From assembly GCF_005404815.1 (NCBI RefSeq), contig NZ_BJDF01000011.1, forward strand, positions 48,175 through 112,174: 64,000 bases of DNA. Direction: 5' to 3'. The position numbers were made by a program, and so were the translations under genes. Below the pieces are notes generated by a model, which saw only the letters and a program-made list of their open reading frames with translations, was not told the origin of the DNA and did no database searches. Shown here piece after piece: positions 37,355 through 46,972 of this stretch. This DNA is from Companilactobacillus huachuanensis. GTDB lineage: Bacteria; Bacillota; Bacilli; Lactobacillales; Lactobacillaceae. Each line of letters begins with the position of its first letter. Within the stretch, counting starts at the first letter, position 1.

Positions 37355-38476
37355 ATGAGTAAGTCGTTTTGGAAAGAGTTAGAGAAACACGTTATGACTG
37401 GTATTTCGTACATGATTCCCGTTGTTATTGCAGGTGCTGTTCTAATGGCTATTTCTAGAATTGGTGCTTCAGCATTTGGTATTTCTAACATTTGGGATGA
37501 AAAGTGGGCAACAAATTCAAACGCTATTATCCAATTTTTACATACAGATGATGGTTGGGGTGGACTAGCTCTAGGATTAATGTTCCCGATTATTTCTGGA
37601 TTTATCGCCTATTCAATTGCTGATAAAGGTGGTATTGCACCAGGTATGGTAGCTGGTGTTTTGGTTGCTAATATGAATGCTGGATTCTTGGGTGCATTGG
37701 CATCAGGGTTAATTGCTGGTTATGTATCAAAATTTATGTTTGATCATATTCATTTACCAGATGCAATGAACTCAGTTGTTCCTGTTTTCTTAGTCCCTGT
37801 TTTAGGTTCTTTAATTACCTTGATTCTGATACAGTACGTTGTTGGTGGGCCATTTGCCGCTTTGAATTCCGGATTAGCTAGTTGGTTGAAATCAATGACT
37901 GGAGTTAATAAGGTTCTATTAGCCGCTATTGTTGGCGGAATGGTTGGATTTGACTTAGGTGGACCTGTTAATAAAGCTGCTGTTACAACCGCCATGGCGT
38001 TATTAACTAGTGGAGTTTATGATCCTAACACAGCCGCTCAAGTAGCTATTATTATCCCTCCAATAGGATTAGGTCTTGCAACAATGATTGATAAAAAGAA
38101 ATTCAGTCCAGAATTAAACGAAGCTGGTAAAGCTTCATTCGTAATGGGACTAATTGGTGTTTCTTAAGGTGCCATTCCGTTCGCTATTGAATCGCCATTA
38201 AAGATTATTCCTATTAATGTTATCGGATCAGCATTAGGTAGTGCCATTGCTGTTGGTTTAGGCGCAGTTAATAAAGCACCTATTAGCGGTTTTTATGGTT
38301 GGTTTGCAGTTAATAATTGGCCAGTTTATATTCTTGGTATCTTAGTTGGTTCGGGATTTATAACTGGAGCCACATTGCTAGTTAGAAGAAACGTTAAGGT
38401 CGAAGAGGCTCCAACAACAGCTACGATTGATGAAAGTCAGGACGTAGACTTCTCTGAAGAAGAGTGGGAGAGTTAA
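37355..38476 (+). pseudogene. PTS EIIC component, fructose family, interrupted by an in-frame TAA
   Basis: The reading frame runs 270 codons, hits TAA at 38165-38167, then continues in the same frame for 102 codons to TAA at 38474-38476. The stop falls in G-V-S-stop-G-A-I-P-F-A. In Fru-family EIIC this is the conserved G-I-T-E-G-A-I-P-F motif, so the stop replaces the key Glu (GAA to TAA). The remainder (residues 1-270 and the last two helices) looks intact, with normal codon use, so the lesion is recent or a sequence error. Without readthrough the transporter would be non-functional. With EIIA, EIIB and the GH38 enzyme it would form an alpha-mannoside or mannosylglycerate uptake operon. Confidence 0.88.
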
Positions 38477-41046
38477 TGAAAAAGATAAGTATCGTAAATC
38501 ATACTCATTGGGACCGTGAATGGTATTTTTCAGCCGAAGATTCAATCTTTTTAAGTGATAAATTATTTACCGATGCAATTGTTGAATTGGAAAATCACCC
38601 TGGAACAAGTTTTACGCTGGATGGACAAATTTCCATTTTGGATGATTATATTAAAATTAGGCCGGAGATGTTGGGTCGGGTTAAAAAGTTGGTTGATAAT
38701 GGTCAACTGATTATCGGACCATGGTATACACAGCCGGATGCACTACATATAAAGGGTGAATCACTACTACGTAATGGGATGATTGGAATATTTGATTCTA
38801 AAAAATATGGTCAGTATTTACACGTTGGATATTTACCAGATACGTTTGGATTTAATTCTCAAATACCCGTAATTTTGAACGAATTAGGATTACATAGTTT
38901 TATTTTTTGGCGGGGAATTAACCCTCAAAAAATTGGCGGTTATTACTTTAATTGGAAATCTTTAGGTAAAGGAAATCAAGTAACGGCCGTGAATATGCCA
39001 CAAGGTTATGGGACTGGAATGCTACTATCGGATAATCACGCGTACGTTGATAAACGACTAGATACTGCAATTGAATTCATTCAAAAATTCGAGAAAGGAA
39101 ATGACATTTTGATTCCATCTGGTAATGATCAGCTGGATATCATTAAGGATTTTCAAAGAAAGATAAAGAATATTAACAAAATCGGTAAATATGATTATGA
39201 AATATCAGATTATCAAACTTTTGTTGATAAGGTTTCACAAAGAGATGATTTGCCCGAATACATAGGCGAATTTATTGATCCAGTTTTAGCCAGAGTTCAC
39301 CGTTCGAGTAGCTCCAGTCGAATGAATATTAAATTGAAATCTCGCCGGTTGGAAAATCTATTAATTAAAAAGGCTGAACCAATGTTAGTTATTGGTCGAT
39401 CTGTAGGTCTTGATATAAGTCAGCAATTATTAATCAGATCTTGGAAAAAATTATTGGAAAGTCAGGCTCATGATAGTATGGCTGGAAGTGTTACTGATCC
39501 AGTCGAACAGGATATTATGCATCGCTTAACTGAGGGTATTCAAATTGCTGAAGATATCGTCAATATGGTTGAAAATTTAATTGCAAAGAAAATTAATTTG
39601 ACCAAGGATGAAATTTTACTATTCAATCCGGATGGGCACCGTTTCCACGGTTATAAGACTGTAGAGTTACTAACAAAATCTAATGATCCTAAGATTGATA
39701 ATTGTGTAACAGAAATTATTTCTCAAGAGTATGTTGTTCCCCGTGACAATGTACTAATGCAGGATGAGACGGGAGATCACTATATAAAAGAATCAGGATA
39801 CTACATATCCAAGGCCTTAGTAAAAGTGGAGCTTCCGGCGTTAGGATACAAGGTTTTTAAAGTGATTTCTCATGATAGTTCAGAAAAGATGCAACAATCA
39901 GAAAATGCTATCTCAAATAATATTTTATCGATTAATTTTATGGATGGTAAAGTTGATTTAACTTATCAAAATCAAATATTAAAGGACGTACTTTTAATTG
40001 AAGATGTTGCCAATGATGGGGATACATATGATTTTTCTCCATTAAGAAATGGTCAAAAATTTATGCTGCCATTTGATCACTGTGAAACAGATGTCCATCA
40101 TGATTTTTCGAAGATGATCTTAACTGGAGGGCAGGAATTGCCTAAGTCCCAAGTAGAAAATACATATCAGGGACAAATGGAAAAGGTTACTTACAGACTG
40201 ACAATGTTTCTATTACCAAATGACAATCGAATAAGAATGCAATTTGATTTTGATAATACAGTCTTGAATCATCGAGTTAGAGTGGGGTTGAGGACTGGTA
40301 TTCATGCTAAGACCAATATTGCTTCAGTTCCATTTGGTTTTATTGAACGTGATAATGAAATTGTGCCACATGATAACTGGGCGGAAACCCCAGTGAATAT
40401 TTATCCATTTGATAGTAGTGTTTCTCTATCAAATGAGAATGTAACTGTAACGGCGATATCAAAAGACATTTCTGAATATCAACAATCAGATGATATTTTA
40501 TGGTTAACAATTCTTACTTCGACTAATGAACTTGGTAAACCAAATTTGGTTTATCGTCCTGGTCGCGCATCTGGTGATACGACTAAACAGGGTCATGTAA
40601 TGATTCAGACTCCGGATGGTGAGTTGCTTGGGTCTATCTCGGAGCAATTCAGCGTATTATTTACCAAGAAGATGGATCACTTAAATATTCAACAAGCAGT
40701 GAATGGCGACGACTTGTCGATACCTTCTTATCAAGAACAGGAATTGAATTTATTCCATAATCGTTTAGATAATAAGATTCAATTCCCTACAATTGAAAAA
40801 TCTGAGATACGTGAGTTAGAGTTGTTTAATTTACCAAAAGACTATTTAATTAGTTCAATATATCCTTCATATACAGATCAGTCGGCCATTATTGTTAGAC
40901 TAGAAAATGTTGGAGAAAATAAAATTGTTTTGAATAAAGATGATTTTGGTAAAAACGTTGAAGTTGTTAACGCACTTGAGGATAAAGAAAATCTTGATTT
41001 TACAATTGCACCAATGAGCGTGATTAGTCTGAAAATTAACTATTGA
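38476..41046 (+). CDS. GH38 alpha-mannosidase (MngB-like)
   Basis: 856-aa glycoside hydrolase family 38 enzyme. Zinc ligands are His and Asp in NHTHWDREWYF (near residue 12). The nucleophile Asp lies in GYLPDTFGFNSQ (near residue 120), and the third metal His in ESQAHDSMAGS (near residue 325). The C-terminal half is the family beta-sandwich region. MngB in E. coli splits 6-phospho-mannosylglycerate after PTS import; here the PTS upstream suggests a 6-phosphorylated alpha-mannoside. It starts inside the EIIC stop codon (TAATG). The enzyme is intact though its transporter gene is broken. Confidence 0.92.
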   Translation: MKKISIVNHTHWDREWYFSAEDSIFLSDKLFTDAIVELENHPGTSFTLDGQISILDDYIKIRPEMLGRVKKLVDNGQLIIGPWYTQPDALHIKGESLLRNGMIGIFDSKKYGQYLHVGYLPDTFGFNSQIPVILNELGLHSFIFWRGINPQKIGGYYFNWKSLGKGNQVTAVNMPQGYGTGMLLSDNHAYVDKRLDTAIEFIQKFEKGNDILIPSGNDQLDIIKDFQRKIKNINKIGKYDYEISDYQTFVDKVSQRDDLPEYIGEFIDPVLARVHRSSSSSRMNIKLKSRRLENLLIKKAEPMLVIGRSVGLDISQQLLIRSWKKLLESQAHDSMAGSVTDPVEQDIMHRLTEGIQIAEDIVNMVENLIAKKINLTKDEILLFNPDGHRFHGYKTVELLTKSNDPKIDNCVTEIISQEYVVPRDNVLMQDETGDHYIKESGYYISKALVKVELPALGYKVFKVISHDSSEKMQQSENAISNNILSINFMDGKVDLTYQNQILKDVLLIEDVANDGDTYDFSPLRNGQKFMLPFDHCETDVHHDFSKMILTGGQELPKSQVENTYQGQMEKVTYRLTMFLLPNDNRIRMQFDFDNTVLNHRVRVGLRTGIHAKTNIASVPFGFIERDNEIVPHDNWAETPVNIYPFDSSVSLSNENVTVTAISKDISEYQQSDDILWLTILTSTNELGKPNLVYRPGRASGDTTKQGHVMIQTPDGELLGSISEQFSVLFTKKMDHLNIQQAVNGDDLSIPSYQEQELNLFHNRLDNKIQFPTIEKSEIRELELFNLPKDYLISSIYPSYTDQSAIIVRLENVGENKIVLNKDDFGKNVEVVNALEDKENLDFTIAPMSVISLKINY

Positions 41047-41080
41047 TGTTATAAAAAAGATTGAACAGAATATTAGTTCC

Positions 41081-41230
41081 TTCTTAAGTTTTATTACAGA
41101 AGTATCTTAGTAATTATTTTTAAAGTATTTGTGTCAATCATTAAATATTAAAACTAACAAAATGAGTTGCAGCTCACCTAATTCTCTTAAGTGTGATACA
41201 ACTCATTTTTTATGTAATTTAATTTTAATT
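41081..41230 (+). repeat. Right 150-bp direct repeat flanking the mannoside operon, with family-2 hairpin
   Basis: Contains CAGAAGTATCTTAGTAATTA, ATCATTAAATATTAAAAC and the family-2 hairpin (41164-41213). Same orientation as 34282-34435. It begins 35 bp after the GH38 stop and probably ends that transcript. Confidence 0.82.
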
Positions 41231-41670
41231 AACAATTTTCCATCATGTAGAATTTCTTTTTTTATCGTAACTTTTATCTAAATGTTTAACACATTATTAA
41301 TTAAGTCATAATCTATGGCCTCCCTCATTTATGGAATAATATAATTTTAATTTATTATGATATTCATAATATAGTACAGAACGTCACAACTCGAAATGAC
41401 ATTTGTCATATGCTAAGGTAACGGTATTATCAGGATGCACGTAAAATGAACTATAAACACTGTTATATCAAGATGCGGATATCTAATAATTAATTTTAAG
41501 TTAGAAAATCTAATTAAAGACGTTCGACACGTAAATTGAGCAAACAACTTCACCTTTTTTAACAACCGCGTTTATTACAGCGAGCGTTGAATCGGTGGTT
41601 TTCTTCTAATTTATTAAATTAAAATATCTGTTATCATGCCTTATAGACAAGTAACTAAGTAGCAAGAAAT
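41231..41670. other. 440-bp gap without a gene
   Basis: Only one clear element is seen: the palindrome ATGACATTTGTCAT (41396-41409), which may be an operator of unknown type. The rest is AT-rich with no open frame of note. Confidence 0.4.
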
Positions 41671-42306
41671 ATGGATCATCCAAAAATTACCGAAGAATAT
41701 CTGGAACCAGCGTCGTTTTTCGATATCTTTAATGAAGAAGATTTCTTCCTGAGCAACAAAAAATTGGAAGGGGAGTTTGTTGAAAAACAAATTATTCGCC
41801 ATCCAATTATTGAACAGACTATTTTTGAACACGTTACTTTTAGTGAATGTGATTTCGATAAAATTGAACTAACCGATGTCATTTTTAAAGGTTGCAATCT
41901 TTCGAATTGCTTTTTGACAGAAGCTAGTTTGTATCGGGTCGAATTTCAAAACTGTAAGATGATTGGCGTTAATCTGGATAAATCCTACTTTAATAATGTC
42001 GTTTTCAAAAATTGTATGTTGGATTTGAGTAATATTAATGAAGCTAACTTGAAGGAAACGAGTTTCGAATCAACCAGTATGAAAGATATGAGTTTTAACG
42101 AAAATAAACTCAAACAAATCTTTTTTGACGATTGTGACTTAAATAAAATGACGATTCTCAATACCAAATTAAAAGGCATTGACTTCAGCAGTTGCCGTTT
42201 TGAAACGATTGACATTGAAGAATTTGGAATCAAAGGGCTCAAGGTTAATTCTGAACAAGCAACCTTTTTTGCTAAATACTTTCTTGAAATTAAGGTATCT
42301 TACTGA
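41671..42306 (+). CDS. Pentapeptide-repeat protein
   Basis: 211 aa with tandem A(D/N)LXX-like repeats from about residue 50 to 190 (FEHVTFSECDFDKIELTDVIFKGCNLSNCFLTEASL broken here into shorter parts; centre residue mostly Phe or Leu). The repeats form a right-handed quadrilateral beta helix. Related Qnr and MfpA proteins mimic DNA and protect gyrase, but most family members have no known role. The first 48 residues lack repeats. It stands alone just upstream of the copper locus. Confidence 0.85.
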   Translation: MDHPKITEEYLEPASFFDIFNEEDFFLSNKKLEGEFVEKQIIRHPIIEQTIFEHVTFSECDFDKIELTDVIFKGCNLSNCFLTEASLYRVEFQNCKMIGVNLDKSYFNNVVFKNCMLDLSNINEANLKETSFESTSMKDMSFNENKLKQIFFDDCDLNKMTILNTKLKGIDFSSCRFETIDIEEFGIKGLKVNSEQATFFAKYFLEIKVSY

Positions 42307-42335
42307 TGGATATCTTTTTTTTTGGTATCCTAGTT

Positions 42336-42385
42336 GACAAATGTAAACTTTAACGATAATATATTTAGCATAGATTACATTTGTA
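42336..42385 (+). promoter_or_regulatory. Two CopY/CopR-type operators (cop boxes) at the copper promoter
   Basis: GACAAATGTA (42336-42345) and TACATTTGTA (42376-42385) match the TACANNTGTA cop box, one with a single mismatch. The first overlaps a TTGACA -35 (42335-42340). A CopY repressor would release them when copper is present; no copY gene lies in the window. Confidence 0.8.
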
Positions 42386-42407
42386 AACGAGGAATGGGGG
42401 TAACATT

Positions 42408-42779
42408 ATGGCAAGAATTATAATTTTAATTATCTGTTTAGCAATGATTGGGTTTATTCTGTGGTGGTTTTTCGGTAAGCATGAGGTAGCAAGTGCTACA
42501 GCTGATGTAGCTGATAACAATCAAAGTGTTGATGTTGAGGTCAAAGGTGGCTACTCACCTGAAGTTATAACTTTGAAACAAGGCGTGCCAGCTACGTTAA
42601 ATTTTACTAGAAAAGATGCTTCTAGCTGTTTGGATCGAGTTGTTTTTTCAGATTTCGGTATCAATAAGGAATTGCCACAAAACGAACAATAATCGATTGA
42701 AATTGACACAAGTAAGCCTGGCACTTATCAATGGGCATGTGGAATGGATATGTTTCATGGAAAAGTAATTGTTGAATAG
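42408..42779 (+). pseudogene. Membrane-anchored cupredoxin, interrupted by an in-frame TAA
   Basis: Frame opens at ATG 42408 behind GGGGGTAAC, codes an N-terminal membrane helix (IIILIICLAMIGFILWWFF) and a cupredoxin domain (GGYSPEVITLKQG, LNFTRKDASSC). TAA at 42690-42692 cuts it after 94 codons. The same frame continues 28 codons with the rest of the copper site, YQWACGMDMFHGKVIVE, to TAG at 42777-42779. The lost codon was probably CAA or GAA. As it stands, the truncated product lacks the Cys, Met and His ligands in the tail. It precedes copA under cop-box control, so it probably served copper handling at the cell surface. Confidence 0.85.
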
Positions 42780-42793
42780 AGAGGGGATTTAGT

Positions 42794-44719
42794 ATGACTA
42801 TTACAAAGCGCTTTTGGATCTCATTGATTTTTTCAATTCCGATGTTAGTTGGGATGATTCTGATGCCCTTTGGCATTATGATTCCAGGTAGTGAGTGGAT
42901 TCAATTTGTTTTAACAACGATTGTTATGGCGGTCGCAGCCGGTCCATTTATCCAGAGTGCCTGGGCATCATTTAAAAAGCATCATTCAAATATGGATACG
43001 TTAGTCGCAATTGGTACTGCAACAGCGTATGTTTACAGTATTTATGCGATGTTGACTCATCAGGCAGTGTTCTTTGAAAGTGCTGCTTTTGTTGTCACAT
43101 TTGTCTTGCTAGGACAAGTTTTTGAGGAAAAGATGCGTAATAATGCGTCTAATGCAATTGAAAAATTGGTGGATCTGCAAGCTAAGGACGCTGAAGTTAT
43201 GCGTGATGGCAAAATTGTTCAGGTACCATTATCAGAAATTGTAGCCGGGGATATTATCAGAGTTAAACCTGGTCAAAAAATTGCGGTTGATGGTGAGATA
43301 ACTGAAGGAAGCTCGACAGTTGATGAATCAATGGTGACGGGTGAAAGTATGCCAGTTTCCAAAAGCATCGGTGATAAAGTTATCGGTTCGACAATGAACA
43401 GTAATGGAACTTTTATGTTTAAAGCTGAAAAAGTCGGTTCAGATACGATGCTTTCTCAAATTGTTGAATTAGTCAAAAAAGCCCAAAATAGTCATGCTCC
43501 AATTCAAAATTTAACCGATAAAGTATCGGAAATATTTGTTCCAGTAGTTTTAAGTTTATCGATTTTGACATTCGTAGTTTGGTACGTTTTCCTTGGTGCT
43601 ACTGTAGCTACAGCTTTGATTTTTGCTGTATCAGTGATGGTTATCGCCTGTCCATGTGCCTTAGGCTTAGCAACGCCAACTGCTTTAATGGTCGGAACGG
43701 GCCGTGGAGCTAAGATGGGTATCTTGATCAAGAATGGCGAAGTACTTGAAGAAGTTAGTGATGTTAACACGGTTGTCTTTGATAAGACTGGAACAATTAC
43801 TAAAGGTAAGCCTGAAGTAACTGATATTGTTGGTGATAAGAAACAGGTTTTGGCAATTGCTGCAGCTTTGGAAGAATCATCTGAACATCCTTTAGCTGCT
43901 GCAATTTTGGATAAAGCTGAAGTTGACAAGATTACTGTTGCAACAGTTACAGATTTCCAAGCTATCGAAGGTAAAGGGGTTTTTGCAACAATCGATGGTC
44001 AAAAAGCTTTTGTTGGTAATGATAAATTATTAAACGATATTAAACTTGATTCAGAATTGAATGAACAGATGATTCTTCTCCAAAATCAGGCCAAGACAGT
44101 TGTTTTTGTTGGTATAAACCAAGAAATCATTGGCTTGATTACTATTCAAGATGCGGCTAAAGAAACTTCCAAAGAGGCCATCGGTATGTTGAAATCTCGT
44201 GGTTTGAATACGGTCATGCTGACCGGTGATAACAGACGAGTTGCGAAAGCAATTGCTGAAGAAGTTGGCATTGATGAAGTGATTGCTGACGTTTTGCCTA
44301 GTGATAAAGCAGACCATGTTGAAGCTTTACAAAGAAATGGAAAAGTTGCTTTTGTCGGTGATGGTATCAATGATGCTCCAGCACTGACTGTTGCTGATGT
44401 TGGAATTGCCATGGGTTCAGGAACTGATATTGCAATCGAATCCGGTGGAATCGTCTTGATGAAGAATGATCTCCGTGATGTTGCCAAAGCGTTGGAATTG
44501 AGTAAGAAGACGTTTAATCGTATCAAACTCAATTTGTTTTGGGCTTTTATTTACAATGTCTTAGGTATTCCGGTTGCTGCAGGTATTTTCTACGCAGCTG
44601 GATTAACGTTGAGTCCTGAATTAGCAGGATTTGCAATGGCATTCAGTTCCTTGTCAGTTGTAACCAGTTCAGTGCTTTTGAATAAAGCTAAAATTTCTAG
44701 TGATGTTGAAACTGCATAG
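42794..44719 (+). CDS. copA: Copper-translocating P-type ATPase
   Basis: 641-aa P1B ATPase for Cu(I) export. The metal-site motif is CPC in VIACPCALGLA. Also visible: TGES (actuator), DKTGTITKG (phosphorylation Asp), SSEHPLA (HP motif) and GDGINDAPAL. No N-terminal heavy-metal-binding domain is present, which makes it shorter than CopA proteins that carry such domains. It lies 14 bp after the broken cupredoxin gene and shares its cop-box promoter. CopB naming is possible because of the missing N-terminal domain; the CPC motif favours CopA. Confidence 0.92.
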   Translation: MTITKRFWISLIFSIPMLVGMILMPFGIMIPGSEWIQFVLTTIVMAVAAGPFIQSAWASFKKHHSNMDTLVAIGTATAYVYSIYAMLTHQAVFFESAAFVVTFVLLGQVFEEKMRNNASNAIEKLVDLQAKDAEVMRDGKIVQVPLSEIVAGDIIRVKPGQKIAVDGEITEGSSTVDESMVTGESMPVSKSIGDKVIGSTMNSNGTFMFKAEKVGSDTMLSQIVELVKKAQNSHAPIQNLTDKVSEIFVPVVLSLSILTFVVWYVFLGATVATALIFAVSVMVIACPCALGLATPTALMVGTGRGAKMGILIKNGEVLEEVSDVNTVVFDKTGTITKGKPEVTDIVGDKKQVLAIAAALEESSEHPLAAAILDKAEVDKITVATVTDFQAIEGKGVFATIDGQKAFVGNDKLLNDIKLDSELNEQMILLQNQAKTVVFVGINQEIIGLITIQDAAKETSKEAIGMLKSRGLNTVMLTGDNRRVAKAIAEEVGIDEVIADVLPSDKADHVEALQRNGKVAFVGDGINDAPALTVADVGIAMGSGTDIAIESGGIVLMKNDLRDVAKALELSKKTFNRIKLNLFWAFIYNVLGIPVAAGIFYAAGLTLSPELAGFAMAFSSLSVVTSSVLLNKAKISSDVETA

Positions 44720-44757
44720 TAAAAGGGACCTCCGGAATTTTGGAGGTCCCTTTTTTT
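44720..44757. terminator. Terminator after copA
   Basis: GGGACCTCC-GGAATTTT-GGAGGTCCC followed by TTTTTTT. Confidence 0.93.
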
Positions 44758-44772
44758 ATAATCTAGTTTTAA

Positions 44773-44834
44773 AGTTGGGCCGTCTTAAGATTTTATTGTG
44801 AGATGGCTCTAAAACGAGCTACCCAAGGGCAACT
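44773..44834. other. Small structured element of unknown nature
   Basis: AGTTG / CAACT closes a possible three-way fold around GCCGTCT..AGATGGC and GAGCTACCC..GGG. The ends (GCCGTCT, CTTCCG) recall SCR termini, so it may be a decayed copy or the terminator region of the GtrA gene. Confidence 0.3.
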
Positions 44835-44845
44835 CCTTCCGCTCT

Positions 44846-45349
44846 CTATTTATTTTTGAATATAAAGAACTTAGATAATACATAATTACCGACAATCGCT
44901 AAAATCTGACCCACAATTTTTGAACCGGTTCCATTGGCGCTTAATACGGAGATTCCGACCCAAAGTGTTGCTGTTTCGATTAAAAATGTTAAAACTCTAG
45001 TACCGTAAAAAGCTAACATTTCTCTAAATGCTGTGTTGGATTTATGACGGAAAACAATAATTCGGTCAACCCAGAATCCGACTTGTACTCCTAAGAACCA
45101 GGCCACAATATTTGCGAATTGATAGTTAAGATGCATTGTGTGATACAAAAGAAAGAATGTTCCAAAGTTTACGACAACTGAAAGTAATCCCCAAAGTAAG
45201 TAACGAACTGCTTCCTTACCATTACTGTCCTCAATTACTGGTGTTTCTTCGGAATTAAAAACAGTCCCAGCGTCATTAATACCTTCTGAAACGTCGTCAA
45301 TAACTTTCGTTAGTGGACTTTCTTCGTTAACGTCTGTTTTCTTATTCAT
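44846..45349 (-). CDS. GtrA-family membrane protein
   Basis: 167 aa with a charged N-terminal tail of about 50 residues rich in Glu and Asp, then four transmembrane helices (EAVRYLLWGLLSVVVNFGTFFLLY start, ending KIVGQILAIVGNYVLSKFFIFK). GtrA proteins help flip polyprenyl-linked sugars for cell-wall glycosylation. ATG at 45349 on the minus strand follows GGGAGAG. It is probably transcribed separately from the permease upstream. Substrate is unknown. Confidence 0.88.
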   Translation of the reverse strand: MNKKTDVNEESPLTKVIDDVSEGINDAGTVFNSEETPVIEDSNGKEAVRYLLWGLLSVVVNFGTFFLLYHTMHLNYQFANIVAWFLGVQVGFWVDRIIVFRHKSNTAFREMLAFYGTRVLTFLIETATLWVGISVLSANGTGSKIVGQILAIVGNYVLSKFFIFKNK

Positions 45350-45453
45350 AATATCAATCTCTCCCAATTTTAGTGCCTATACCTTTATATTAAACCTTTT
45401 TATTCGGCCCAGAACAAATCTTGTGATTGAAAAATTGGAATAAAACAGGCAGT

Positions 45454-46857
45454 TTAGTCGTTTGAAGATTTCGTTCGAAGTTTCTTGAGGTATTCTTTTC
45501 CATAATAAACTACGTAACATAATATCAAAAATGGAATCATATAAAATAGGGCGGAACGTTGATTGGGGTCAAATACGATTAGAACACAGGATAAAAGGCT
45601 CATGATAAATGCTGTCCAAGGTACGAATGGATACCATGGTGTTTTGAATTTCAATTCATCTAAAGTGTGACCAGATTTTAGAAAACTCTTGCGGAAATTT
45701 ATTTCTGATAAAGCAATTGCCATCCAGACGATCACAACTGCTAAACCGGAGATTGATACAAGAACCAAATAAACGGTTGAAGCGGCGACTACACTTGATA
45801 CTAAAGCGAGAACTCCACCAATCATACTCAAACATAAGGCGGTCATTGGAACGTCTCGGGAGTTAGTTTTGGCATATTTTAATGGAATCATGCCCTCGTG
45901 TGCAAGTGACCACAGCATTCGAGTTGAGGCATAGAGTCCTGAATTAGCCGCTGAAAGGATAGCTGTTAGCACAACGAAATTCATCAGGTCACCCGCAAAT
46001 GGGAAGCCAATACTTTTGAATACGAGTACAAATGGGCTTTGATTGACACCAGCTTTTTGCCAAGGAATTAACGCCGACATGACAACGATACTACCGATGA
46101 AAAAGATAATTAATCGTAACAAAGTCGTGTGAATAGCTCGGGGAATGTTCTTGCTGGGATCTTTCGTTTCTCCAGCAGTTACACCAATCAGTTCTGTTCC
46201 GGAAAAGGCAAAGTTAACAGTCAACATAGTAGTAAATACAGCTTTGAAGCCATTGGGAAAAAGTCCATCTTTGAATAAATTAGTAAACATTGGAGCTTGG
46301 GTAGTACCTTTGATATGAATGACACCAAAGATTGCTAAGAATCCAATGATAATGAACAGAATAATAGCAATAACTTTGATACTTGAAAACCAAAATTCAG
46401 TTTCAGCGAAAAATTTAACTGATAAGGCGTTGGAGATAAAAATTACAGCCATAAACAAGGCACTCCAGATCCAGGTTGGTGAATTGGGAAACCACTGTTG
46501 CATTATTAAACCGGAAGCTGTAAATTCTGAACCTAACGCAACAGTCCAAGTCAGCCAATAAAGGATGGCAACTGTAAATCCAGTTCCGGGGCCAATATAT
46601 TTATTAGCGTAAACGTGAAAAGAACCAGTTTCAGGCATTGCTACCGACAATTCCCCTAGACAGAGCATGACTAGGTAGACGACGATTGCTCCAATACCAT
46701 AGGCCAAAATGGTTCCGATTGGTCCCGCTTCATGAATTGTATAACCCGAGCTCAAGAAGAGACCAGTTCCAATGACTCCTCCTAAAGAAATCATGAATAA
46801 GTGACGAGATTCCATATTTCGTTTCAATTTGATGTGAGTATTGTTATTATTTTCCAT
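45454..46857 (-). CDS. APC-family amino acid permease, probable S-methylmethionine permease
   Basis: 467 aa with about twelve transmembrane helices. N-terminus [35 protein letters not shown] and [12 protein letters not shown] are signatures of the amino acid transporter family. The divergent neighbour codes homocysteine S-methyltransferase, the enzyme that uses S-methylmethionine, so the transporter is probably MmuP. That naming rests on context; the family includes many closely similar amino acid permeases. Confidence 0.85.
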   Translation of the reverse strand: MENNNNTHIKLKRNMESRHLFMISLGGVIGTGLFLSSGYTIHEAGPIGTILAYGIGAIVVYLVMLCLGELSVAMPETGSFHVYANKYIGPGTGFTVAILYWLTWTVALGSEFTASGLIMQQWFPNSPTWIWSALFMAVIFISNALSVKFFAETEFWFSSIKVIAIILFIIIGFLAIFGVIHIKGTTQAPMFTNLFKDGLFPNGFKAVFTTMLTVNFAFSGTELIGVTAGETKDPSKNIPRAIHTTLLRLIIFFIGSIVVMSALIPWQKAGVNQSPFVLVFKSIGFPFAGDLMNFVVLTAILSAANSGLYASTRMLWSLAHEGMIPLKYAKTNSRDVPMTALCLSMIGGVLALVSSVVAASTVYLVLVSISGLAVVIVWMAIALSEINFRKSFLKSGHTLDELKFKTPWYPFVPWTAFIMSLLSCVLIVFDPNQRSALFYMIPFLILCYVVYYGKEYLKKLRTKSSND

Positions 46858-46972
46858 AGGTGAGCACCTTGTATAATGAGATACATTAGAATAAGATTAA
46901 AAAAGTTTAATTTTTATGATAAACTACATTATTATAGAAGGCAAGCAAGGTTATATCTGAGGAGATGGCAAT

